Made by a program: the position numbers and the translations under genes. A stretch of 64,000 nt of DNA from Volutella citrinella (taxonomy: Eukaryota; Ascomycota; Sordariomycetes; Hypocreales; Nectriaceae), in NCBI GenBank assembly GCA_034401135.1, contig JAWZSP010000007.1, positions 2,046,001-2,110,000 of the forward strand. The letters are read 5' to 3'. Below are positions 13,212 to 22,963 of the stretch, piece by piece (the first letter of the stretch is position 1; each line of letters opens with the position of its first letter). A model generated the notes under the pieces. It did no database searches and had not been told where the DNA came from. It worked only from the letters and a program-made list of their open reading frames with translations.

Positions 13212-13815
13212 GCTGGGACGCAACTGGTGTGTTTTTCTGCTTCTTTGCTTACGTACGGTCGTGTGGGCTGCTGGTTTTTGGGTCGGTAATGCTGGAACGC
13301 TTTGTTTTGATAGGAGGGGACCGTCGTCATCCAGGTGAAGACCCCGACGACGAGGCTTGGATAGCCGGGTGGCTTCTAGAGGGCGCGATCAGGCCAGAAA
13401 GGGAGGCGATGGCGCATCGCATTGTTTGGCCTGGCGTTTCGCCCGGCAGTGCTCGCTGTGAAGGCGGTGTACAACAGACGAATTTTCGCTTTTCGCTTTG
13501 GTTTCGCGAGAGGAGCCTTGGAAGAGTTACTGATGGAACCGGTTTAGGTAGACAGGGAGAATATGAGCTTTCTGGTTTGTGCAAGTCAGGTACATGTGCT
13601 AATTGCTTGAAGAAGTGTTTCGAACACTCGTCTGATTATGGTCCATCTTAGTCTCCCTCCGTCTCCTCGTTTTCCCCCTGTGGTCTTGAGAAGTGTGGCT
13701 CGCTCGGATGCAAATCGCGTTGGCAAGTGCGCAGTATTTCTTTTGTTTCTTTCGTTGAAGTTTACAATGTGAAGTGCCCGCTGGGTACTGGTTGGATGAT
13801 GTCACATTATAGGGC
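13212..13815. other. Convergent intergenic region
   Basis: The 3' regions of H2A.Z (plus) and the acidic Cys-motif gene (minus) meet here. I see no further coding sequence; the open frames present overlap the H2A.Z 3' end and look accidental. Confidence 0.5.
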
Positions 13816-14628
13816 TCAGTCCTCGTCCTCCTTTGGGGATGTGGGGGAACATTCGTCGTCATCGTCACTCTGCTCGAGCTCGGTGTCCTCATTTGGCTCA
13901 GAGTCCTTGTCGGCAACAGTTTCGACCGCGCCGTCGGGCATCAGAGGCTGGTCGTCCTCATCAGGGCACTCGTCCGCCTCTTGCAGCGCCGCAGCTGCTT
14001 CGTCATCCTCGTCCGCCTCGTCCTGCCCTAGAGCCTGGACGAACATATCCTCGATCTCGTCTCTGCTCAACAGCGGCCCCGTCTCTTGGCCCGCTTCCTC
14101 GGCCTCGGATGGCCGCTCCCTCCGAGTGAACTCGGTACGGAAACGTATGCATTCGCTTGGGTAGTCGCAGTCGTGTGAGCAGTTGTGCGTCCCGTCGACG
14201 AATCGCGCGGTCCGGGCCTCACGCAACTCATCCTGGCGAGCGGCTTGGCTAGTCTGCGGGCTCGCCTTGCGCCAACGCATCTTCCTGTCGTGCCGAGCCG
14301 CGCTGGATGTCCACGCCTCGGGGTTTGCTAGATAGCTTTTGCGGTCGCGGCGCCAGTCGCCCCATGCCGCCCATGCGGAGAAGTCGAAATCGGTCACGCA
14401 GTTCTGCGGCCCGCGACGCCGGGGAGACGAGGTGGGCGATTTCCGTGGCGGTGGAGGGCTTCCCCTGCCAGCGCAGTGAACGTGGCCGCACTTGAGACAG
14501 CGAGTGGTGACGCCGAATGAGTATCTGGTGCTGCACTTGTGGCATTTCCAGCTCCAGTCCATCGGTACGCAGGGGGGTGAAGGAGATGGTGGGAGAGTTT
14601 GCGTCGGGCTATGCGGAGGGGTGCCCAT
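13816..14628 (-). CDS. Uncharacterised Cys-motif protein with acidic C terminus
   Basis: I do not recognise a named family. The single 270-aa frame has a Ser/Thr/Pro N terminus, then a probable zinc-binding knuckle at about residues 25-52: WKCHKC, twelve residues later CLKCGHVHC, giving Cys29, Cys32, Cys44, Cys47 and Cys52. A Trp- and Arg-rich middle part follows (FDFSAWAAWGDWRRDRKSYL), then a second Cys cluster (HNCSHDCDYPSEC), and from about residue 180 a strongly acidic Asp/Glu tail. The tail and the zinc knuckle suggest a nuclear or protein-binding role, but that is inference. It is convergent with H2A.Z. The codon pattern and uninterrupted length favour a real gene over a chance frame. 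Confidence 0.8.
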   Translation of the reverse strand: MGTPPHSPTQTLPPSPSPPCVPMDWSWKCHKCSTRYSFGVTTRCLKCGHVHCAGRGSPPPPRKSPTSSPRRRGPQNCVTDFDFSAWAAWGDWRRDRKSYLANPEAWTSSAARHDRKMRWRKASPQTSQAARQDELREARTARFVDGTHNCSHDCDYPSECIRFRTEFTRRERPSEAEEAGQETGPLLSRDEIEDMFVQALGQDEADEDDEAAAALQEADECPDEDDQPLMPDGAVETVADKDSEPNEDTELEQSDDDDECSPTSPKEDED

Positions 14629-16146
14629 TGTATTTCTGAAATATGCTGTGTGCTGTTATGTTGGTTTCGGGCTCACTCTGGCAGGCCAGCAATGCAAAAG
14701 CGCCGTGGCGAGCTGGTGATGTGTTGAAGAAAGGAAAAGCTTCGATAACCCAAGACGGGGGGCCTTGCTGGTGTTGTCGCGCGTTGATGGAAAGGTGTGT
14801 GACGAAGGTCTCCGAAGCATCAACTAGGCTGTGAATTGGAAGTTTAGGAGAGACGAAAGCAGTTCCTCCTTGAGACCAGATGAATGTTGGGGAGCTGAGT
14901 GTAGAGTGAGCTGGTGGCCTCGACATTTTGCTTCAAGCCAATCAGGCTTCACCATTGACGGTCTCAATGACAGAGGGTCATTGATGCTGCCCAAATATAG
15001 CCACAATCCGACCTGCCACCCTATTTTCTCTTTATCAATACGATTGTCTTGTTCTTACACTATTCACGCAAGCTTTGTCTCGGTTCGTGGCGCGGGTGGT
15101 CCGCATCCTTTGTCACAGCAAACAATGGAGCAGTTGGAGAAGGGAGTATCAATCTGCAGCGCAACTGCGGACGGCGTTTGTTGTGTGCAGCGGGACGAGT
15201 AACCCCAGGGTATGCCATTATATAGCGGCCTGCTCAATCACATATTCAAAGCGTACGGCTGCAATATCACATGCAATGAGGAAATCGAGGCAGCGAGGAG
15301 TGGCGTTGGGATCGGTTTGAAACAAAGAATGGACGAATGAAGAATCAATGGGTTCGCTAGCAGCTAACCATCTTTCTGTAATTGACCTAACACTCTCATT
15401 AATCGAGTGTCTAGTCAGAAAAAGTTAGCGACTGCCAGGTCGGGAGAAGGATCGGGGTTCAGGGGAACTGTGCATACTAGTCGTACTGGGCTCTTCGAGG
15501 TGGAGGCTAGTTTTAAAAGAGCGGGCAGGTGGTACGTTTATAGAAGCAGAAGCTGGCACACGCTGGCAAACGTGAGATGGACGTGTAGGTAATAGTTTGT
15601 GGGCAGGGGGGATCTGGTTCGAGTCAAGCAACAACATTGTGGTTGCAGGACAAGGCAAATAAATCAAACGGGTGTCCTCAAATGAATTCTTCCACAGCCA
15701 TTGTTATAACCCTTCTTTATCCCTTGTAAATGCCTTGGTTCGCAGTATCATGTCACTACTACTAGTTCAAGGCCATGGTTCTGGCTGCAGCACCAGAAGC
15801 ACCCCCCTCGCCCAGTCCAAGTGATGGAATGGAACCAATAATGAATAACCAACAGGATTATCCGAAATTTCTATTCCAGTAGACTGTGGTATTGACAATA
15901 GACATGGGGGAATCCAATTGGACATCTGCTGCCATGCCCAGAGTGCGAGCCAACCAGAGCATCGTCGCCCCAGGAGACAGACCAACCACGTTGCACTGTA
16001 GCTTCTGCCCGTTCTCGTAGCCCAACCCCTTCTCGCACACTTCTCCCTCCCGTCCGCCTCGCCTTCTTTCATCTCGCACAAATCCAGCAAAGCAACCCTT
16101 CACAGATCGTAGCTAACCCCCGACCCCTGAGTCGCACGCACGCACA
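14629..16146. other. Divergent promoter region
   Basis: About 1.5 kb between the minus-strand Cys-motif gene and the plus-strand Cys-rich gene, so it should hold both promoters. No supportable coding sequence. A GGTTCGAGTC string near 15617 resembles a tRNA T-loop, but the flanking stems do not pair. Confidence 0.5.
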
Positions 16147-17201
16147 ATGCCGCAAGAATACGCTCCGATCAGCTGGCCGTACCAGATGAACCCGCTGCCG
16201 CTCCCATTCCACCAGCCCCTTACCTTTACCTTGAAGGCGTCCGAGGCCCTCGCGCGCGCGTTCCCGCCCTTCAACATTGGCGACCACCTCGACCAGCCCG
16301 ACTTTGTGGAGCTGCGAGAGCTTCCCCAGCAGCGGCTCCTCCTCTGGACACCCTCGCCCACCGCCAGAGCTCACTCCCTTCGCACGCAGGCCCTCCACCT
16401 CGATTTCTTTGGGCTCAGGCGCCACCGCGTCCTCACCGCGCTTCTCGTCCAGGTCGCAGGCTACGAGGTCCCCGTGAAGTGCGGCCACTGCGCCGCTGGC
16501 CATGGCAACTGGGATGGCTGCGTGGTTCCCCCCTTCCAGCACGGCAGCAAGACGCACTAGGCGTGCGCCAACTGTCACCGCTCGGGCGTAAACGAGGAGT
16601 GTTCGTTCTACAGACAGCGGCAAGAGGCCGATTCGGTCGAGAGCCAGTGTGAGTTGCGGGTTTGAATAATTTACCATCGCCAGCCTGGATTTGCTGACAT
16701 TCGGACCCTGCGTTTTCTCCAGCCAATCTTGCTACTTCAGATTCCGAAGAAGATAGCATCTCTGAGATCTCTGAGCAGAGCCCGCAGAGCCCGCAGAGCC
16801 CGAGTTTAATGGAGCTCTTCCCCCTTGCCCTTGCCGTAGGGCAAACACCGCTGCCTCCCGACTGGGAGACTCAGCCCAGCCCGCCCGGTTCCGAGAGCTC
16901 AGACGTCTCGACATCGAGCAACCCCTGGGTCTAGAAGGCGCGGGACACCTCACCATTTCCTGGCCAGGGATATGCCCAGGCATACGCGGCCCTTAATGGC
17001 CTTGCAACCGCGGGCCGGTATGCGCATTGGGATTCAAACGAGCTGGAGACCAACAGTTGTGCGCCAGTCCCCGATCTTGAAGTCTTCCCTCGCATCCACC
17101 CTAAGGAGCTCTTGGCCCGGTTCGAGCTGAGACAGGTGGTCATTGAGGACCCGATGACGATGGAGGAACTTGAGGAGGAACTCAAGGGCTGGTACGACTA
17201 A
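16147..17201 (+). pseudogene. Cys-rich DUF3716-like gene interrupted by two in-frame UAG codons
   Basis: One long reading frame spans two exons (16147-16648 and 16723-17201). The 74-nt intron at 16649-16722 has GTGAGT, a GCTGAC branch site and CCAG. The frame totals 327 codons and is crossed by TAG at 16558-16560 (codon 138) and TAG at 16932-16934 (codon 238) before the natural TAA at 17199-17201. The first TAG falls inside the Cys-rich domain, between CGHCAAGHGNWDGC and ACANCHRSGVNEECSF, so domain residues continue on both sides. After the second TAG, 88 further codons stay open and look coding (LEVFPRIHPKELLARFELRQ). No frameshift is present. The Cys pattern resembles the fungal DUF3716 type; that name is from memory. 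It could be a young pseudogene made by CAG-to-TAG changes, or a gene whose UAGs are edited to UGG in mRNA. Translation without correction gives 137 aa. Confidence 0.75.
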
Positions 17202-17462
17202 CTTGACGTCGGGGAGAAACATGGAAATTTTGTCACGAAAAAAGGGGTAGCGAAGGGTACGGTCATGGTCATCGAATAACACATCACGTATGCCATCCGC
17301 TTGGAGCCAGTTTCAAGTCATTACGCCAAGGAAGGGCTTCATTATCAACTTGTCCAACATCATGACGCTTAGCTAGTTTTACATCTTGAGAGGAATTGAT
17401 CGTTTCAAATTTCATTTCGTACGAAACACCCACCCTCTTGCTTGATTCCACAGAGGGCCAGT

Positions 17463-19246
17463 TCAAGGCCTCCACCTGAAGGCCGGGTGCTTCCAGTCCA
17501 AGTCGGCAATCTCCGCGGGGCTAAGTCCGGCCAGCTCCTGCTCCACGTTGAGCCTGTCTCGCCTCTTGTTGTCCCACTTCATCCAGAGCAGGCCAAAGGT
17601 GCTGCAGAGGAGAATGCAGGTTGCGCCAGCCAAGTTGAGGCCGTTGCCGATCGGGAAGTTAGGTGCGTCCTTGACGAGGTAGCTCCAAGTCGCGACCAGA
17701 CCGCCGATGTTTCCAAACATGACCTAAACACGCAAGAGTAAGCGTCTGCGCTGTGAAGCAGGCCTTGCAGTGGCCGAAGATATGTTGGAACAACTTACAT
17801 TTAGTCCGATAGCACTGCTACGGGAAGTGTCACTGACAACGTTGGCGCTAATGTGGGCATTGGTGATGGAGCCGAGAACCATGCATGTGCTAGCGATGAG
17901 AAAGCATGCCGCGTATCGCGCCGTGGCCATGGTGGTTCCGAGGAAGACGGAGTAGCCCGCCATGACAAGCGGCGCCGAAGCCATGATGATGCCCTGACGG
18001 TGATCAAAGTACCAACTGATACCGGGAAGGAGGAGAGCGAAAAAGGCACCCAGGGCGTACGGGGGCACGCTGAGCAACTGCTTCTGCACAGTGCTGTGCT
18101 GGGGGTAAATAGTAGAGACGATCGTCGGCAGGAAAAATGCGAGGCCTGAGTATAGGAGTCAGAAGATGAGGACTGCGAGCTATTATTGGGATTTTTTTAC
18201 CTTGAACCGTAATATTATTGAAGAAGAAGACGACGGCAATCTGGATGACCATGGGGTTGCTGAGGCCTCGCATGAGCTTCTTGCGGTCGATGCCGTCGAC
18301 AACCTCAGTCTGGCCGATACGCTCGGCCTTGACTCGGGCAATGCAGAGGTCCTTCTCCGCCTGGGTGAGCCAGCGAGCCGTCTCTGGGCGGTCAGTCAGG
18401 GTGAAGAAGGCGATGAGAGAGAGGCCGACAGTGATGATGCCCTCGACGGCGAAGATCATTCGCCACCTGGTGAGGCTGCCGATGCTGTCGAGGGTGAGGA
18501 TAGCACTAGCGAGCAGGCCACCAAAGGCACCGGCCAGGGGCGCCATGACCATGTACAACGACAAGCGGAAAGTGAGCTCAGCGCGCTTGTACCAGCGGGA
18601 CAGGTAGTATGCGATTCCGGGAAGCATGCCGGCCTCGAAGATGCCGAGGAGAAATCGGACGCCGCAGATGGCGGATGTGGTGTGGCAGAAGGCTGTGGCG
18701 ATGCTGACGGCACCAAATAGGAAAGAGGTGATGGGGATGAACCAGCCAGGGCCCATCCACTTACAGCAGACGGTGGCCGGGATCTCAAAGATAATGTATG
18801 AGATATAAAAGACGGAGAGAATCATGTTATAGTCATAGCCTTTCAACTTCAGATCCTTTTCGAGGCCAGCGATGCGAGCGTTGCCTAGTAGTGGATAGAG
18901 TGTAAGTCGGAGTGCAGAGAAAGGGGCCTGTAAGGTTGAAGAGACTCACCAATATTGGCACGGTCAATGAAGCAGAAGAGGTACAGCAACGAGACCGTGG
19001 GCACAGTATACAGATCGAGTTTCCATCGAAGCCTACGCTCAGCGGCCGGGTCAAAGTGTACGATGGGGTTTCCGTGACTATGTCCATCAGCGTCTGGCGT
19101 CCCAGGAGGGGCTTCGTGTCAACTTACATGTCGGTAGCGGCATGGCCATGGCCGGCGGCATCGCTAATGGTGCCCTTTCCGTGGTCCTCGACTTCCTCGA
19201 GGCGGTTGTCGAGGCCCTTCTCCTGGTCCCTGTCGGAGGAGGCCAT
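17463..19246 (-). CDS. MFS transporter, Dal5/Tna1-type anion:cation symporter
   Basis: Plasma-membrane permease of the major facilitator superfamily, allantoate/nicotinate/pantothenate-type clade; the substrate is unknown. Five exons (19246-19128, 19077-18950, 18884-18201, 18145-17799, 17723-17463) give 512 aa. The four introns are 50-75 nt, all GT-AG. A short acidic N terminus (MASSDRDQEKG) leads to WKLDLYTVPTVSLLYLFCFI and DRANIGNARIAG, the typical TM1 and following loop of this clade. Ten or more further hydrophobic segments follow, including VRFLLGIFEAGMLPGIAYYL and SRWYKRAELTFR. The C terminus is a short cytosolic tail (DWKHPAFRW). Introns 3 and 4 flank the segment LAFFLPTIVSTIYPQHSTVQ, as expected for the start of the second half. 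It converges on the UAG-interrupted gene 261 bp away. Confidence 0.94.
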
Positions 19247-21418
19247 GGTGAAGGAGTCTGTGGGAGAGGGTAGACGGGGTTTGGTTGCAAACAAGATCCA
19301 GGAGCGTGCGAGAGTAGAGTTACACGGCCACGCAAGAGGAGAGAGAGGGATGGGACACAGACAGACGGCTGTTGCAATTTATGTCGGTCAATGAGGGGAG
19401 AAATGCCATCGGGGTCCCTGTATTTAAGGTCCCCAGAGCAACAGGGGGGTTGAAAAAAAACTGGTCCGTCTCGGCTTTGTCCTGGTGGGAACCCCAGTTC
19501 TCCAAGATGTGACTAGCACCGAGTAGTACTGGGTAGTACCAGTAGCAGCTTGCTTGTTGGAGATGACCACGGCATTTTCTCCTCGCGCACCCTCTAGCTT
19601 GCCAAACACCCCCTCATTTCATGGGGGGCGCTCGCCCCCCCCCATCCGCTCTGCCCACCCCTTTTTCAAGGTTTAGTCGACACGGTAGAGTTTCCCCGCA
19701 ATCGATCTCTGGCGGAGGGCGTGGCTTTGCCTCCGTGGATGGGGCCCAACGCCGACCCAGGCACTCTGGGAGACTGGGGCTCCGGCAACACCTGGCAAAC
19801 AGGGATGCTTGGCGGTGGGTACCCCAAACATTGGCCAAGGCTGTAGCGCGGGCCAGCGGAATGAACGAGGCATCGCATGCCTCTGTCGGCTGAGAACGTG
19901 CCATGGGCGAGAAGCTGAGCTGAGTACTATGTAGGAGCTGAACTGGGAACAGGGGCCGGGCAGGGCGAGAGAGACTGGGGGGCTACTAGGTTAGAGAGGG
20001 CATTGGCATTGGTACGATGTAGGCCGTGTCCGGACCTGGGGCAACGATGCCAGCCGTGCGCTTGAAGGCGGCGACGTTGGGTTGCGTTGCGCCGAGTCGG
20101 CGTTGCAGTGATAGTGAAGGCGCATGGGTGGAGGATGGGGTCAGGACGGGGGGGCATAGGTGCGAAAAGCGGGCAGCCTTGCAGGAGGCCCTCAGGCCCA
20201 TCGGTGCCATTTGCTGTCACAGTCGAGATAAGCGGGTGGTTTGCGCCACGTGCCCCCAGTTCACGACCTGCCCGTTGCAACTTTGCCTGCTGTCGCCCAC
20301 GCCGCCTGCCAGCGCCCCCCTCCACTGGTTCTCCAGGGGGGCAGCAGGCACCCATGGGACCTCTGCAGCGAGAAGCCCAGCGCTGGGAGTGCTCCCATTA
20401 CAGCGCAGCACCACCACTAAGAGCGGAACTAACGCGATAGTCCGTAGGGACATCGCCAATTCCCCGCGCAGGACACCTCCTCCAAGGCGCTCCAAGACGG
20501 GGAGTCGGAGACTCGCAGCAGTGGCGTGCGGGGAACAGCGAAAAAACTCCGGCCGGCGCATCTGCCGTTGTGGTGGCGCCGCGGTGCTCCTCTCTGACAC
20601 GCGGGCTCTCCTCATCCATCACCACCAGAGACGGGGGGGGCACACATCTGGAGGGCTTGCATCGCCTCACCATCTCATCTCTTCTCCCCGCAGATTCGCA
20701 ACCCCAGTTCCCCTTCCCCAGATTATGACAACCCCCATCTCCGGAGAACTGACCGCCAGCGACTAGCATTCCCTGTCCCCGCCCCAGATTCCTCGACGCA
20801 ATCTGGGGTTCCGAGGCCCATTCACCAGAATGCTGGCCGGTGCCCCAATGGCGCGCCACTGATTGGCCCTCGCCCGTGCCAGGGCCAGAGTCGGCAGTTG
20901 GAGTCGGCAACTCGCTCGCCCGCAAAACAGCACCTCTCGTCCCCCAAGACAGCCCAAGCCAGGCCACCATCGTGGGCCTCGAGCCCCAGGACACGATTCA
21001 CATCCTCGGAGCCCCCTTCCCGTCATGACCTGCCGCGCCTTAGCACTGTTTTTGTGGCTACTCGCAAATGGCTCTAAATCGACGTAACGGGAAAAGGTCC
21101 AACACCACATCCATTTTTGCCCCATCATCATGGTCGCTTGGGGTCTTGTACTACACCGTACCTGACATCTCCCACGCCCTTTCTCCGCACAACACGACTC
21201 ACGGGCCAAGCATCATCCCAGCGCCGGCGTGGAGGCCGGCGAGAGCACCACCTTGGGAAGTCACAGAGTTGTGGGGGCTTGTTACGGACTCTGTCCGTTG
21301 TCTGCTTGGTTTCTTGTTCATGATGCTGATGATGAATGATGATGTTGATGATATGACTGTACGGAAATATAGATCCGGGCCCACGGCTGCTCGTTAGCCC
21401 ACAGCATCCCAAGGAACC
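19247..21418. other. Intergenic region, no gene seen
   Basis: About 2.2 kb between the MFS transporter promoter and the 3' end of the reductase gene. A 246-codon plus-strand frame at 20026-20766 is rich in Arg, Cys, Ser and Pro without motif structure and looks like a chance frame in GC-rich DNA. Short C/G homopolymer runs occur around 19620-19640. Confidence 0.45.
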
Positions 21419-22426
21419 TCAGAACACGCCGGGCAAGATGGCCCATTTCTTGCCGACCTTGTCCTCTCCAAACCTCTCCAAATACCATCTCCGCCCCCTA
21501 ACTGCTCTCGGCAGCATCACGAACACCTCATTCACGAAGAAGGCCCGGGCAGGCACGCAGCCCCATCCCGCGGCCATCCAAAACCCGAACCACTCCACCC
21601 ACTCGCACAGGTAATGCGGGTACAGAATGTATCGAAACAGGCCTTCCTGCGGGATCTGGTAGTGCTTATCCACAGTCGCAGCCGAGTTGGCGCCCTGCTC
21701 CCGCCGCGCGCGCTCCTGTCGGGCCTGCTCTCGGCGTCGGATCTCCCGGAGCTCCTCGTCGTGGAAGAAGTTGGCCGCCAGCCCGACGTAGAAGACGAGG
21801 ATGCCAGCGGTGAACTGTGCCAGTGACGACTGCGAGCCCCATGCGGCCTCCGTCACGGGGCCGTACGCCGCGAGCCACGAGCCTAGGCAGGTCGCGTTGA
21901 GCAGCTGGAAGGAAAGGCCCATGAACCAGACGCCAAGGTGCAGTGGCGACATGGAGGGCTGCAGAAGGGGGAATATCACGGCGCGGTATGAATAGTGAAT
22001 CGCCTGGGGTTTCGTCAGCTGTCGTTGGTCCATCAAGCCCACACACACCAAGGCACGCTTCAGGACACCGTCTTGCAAGGTACTCACAAACAGCCCAGCC
22101 AATACTTGATTCTGCCATGGCATGTCCTCAATGCCATGCTGCACTGGCATCGTCTTCATGAGGTACAACAGTGTCATCACCCCCGGAATCTCCATTGTGA
22201 ACCAGCCCAGCCGGCCTGGCAGGTTGAGCGGGCTCTTGACAGACGTCTTGCCCATGCCGTACCAGCGAATGATCCATTGCGCTGAGCCAATCTAACCCGA
22301 GTGAGACGCATGGTCCGATGAGGGTCGCTGCAGAGCACTTACAACCGGAAAAGAGATCTGCCAGATTTTGAGGATGAGCTCATAGTGGTCCCGCGTCGGG
22401 GGCAGCCACCCCTCAATGATGGCCAT
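21419..22426 (-). CDS. 3-oxo-5-alpha-steroid 4-dehydrogenase family membrane protein
   Basis: Predicted ER-membrane NADPH-dependent reductase of the steroid 5-alpha-reductase family; the true substrate is unknown. Three exons (22426-22343, 22291-22088, 22003-21419) give 290 aa. Intron 1 is 51 nt (GTAAGT). Intron 2 is 84 nt (GTGAGT, CTGAC branch site, CCAG), in frame and stop-free, but splicing joins LAGLF to AIHYSYRAVIFPLLQ as the family requires. Several hydrophobic segments are seen (ILVFYVGLAANFF and others), with the C-terminal family hallmark RYILYPHYLCEWVEWFGFW and, near the end, RWYLERFGE. I chose ATG 22426 because MAIIEGWLPPTRD is the usual family N terminus; an in-frame ATG at 22510 would add 28 unrelated residues. 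Confidence 0.9.
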
Positions 22427-22963
22427 GGTCGTATCAGGTGCGCCGCTCGTAGACGACTCGCGGGTAAGATATCGAAAGATTCGGCTAATTTGGGTCAAGA
22501 CTGAGGGCAATTCGTCAACCAGGGGGTTTTATAGGTCTGCAATGCTCGGACCACAGTGCTTTCAGCTGTGTCTACTAGTACTTGGTAGCTCCCACTTCTT
22601 GTTACTCGTTCTGTGACGACCGTGTGTTGTCTTGAGTACGAAGGTATGGGAAATTCTGACAACCCCCACCGCCTGCCTAACCTGGTCACATCATTTATGG
22701 GTCAACCATCGTGGAAATTACATTGATGAATCATGATATTGAGACAACACATCGCTTCAGATCTTCGTTATTGGCATTGTTGATGCCGCTTGCTTCGCGA
22801 AATTCGTGGCAGTAGCCTCTCCTACGACCATTGTATAGATATAGCATGCTAGACAAAAACCATCCCCCAACAAACGCCATGCTAATGATACAAGCCCAAA
22901 TGTCCATTCACCCACCACTCTCGCCATCATGGGCAGAACGCCAGCAAATATGAATCCTTCATC
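22427..22963. other. Short intergenic region
   Basis: It holds the promoter of the reductase gene and the 3' end of the MINDY gene. No coding sequence, tRNA or repeat was seen. Confidence 0.5.

Noticed and set aside
15590..15640. Possible tRNA T-loop (GGTTCGAGTC)
   Set aside because: Flanking bases do not form T or acceptor stems, and no A box lies at the right distance.
16520..16560. 39-nt GT...AG segment that would splice out the first TAG
   Set aside because: Shorter than every modelled intron here, poor donor GTGGTT and no branch site; kept only as an alternative in the finding.
20026..20766. 246-codon plus-strand open frame
   Set aside because: Composition dominated by Arg, Ser, Pro and Cys, no motif, no splice-linked partner; expected by chance in GC-rich DNA.
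22427..22510. 28-codon N-terminal extension of the reductase
   Set aside because: The family N terminus MAIIEGWLPPTRD starts at 22426.
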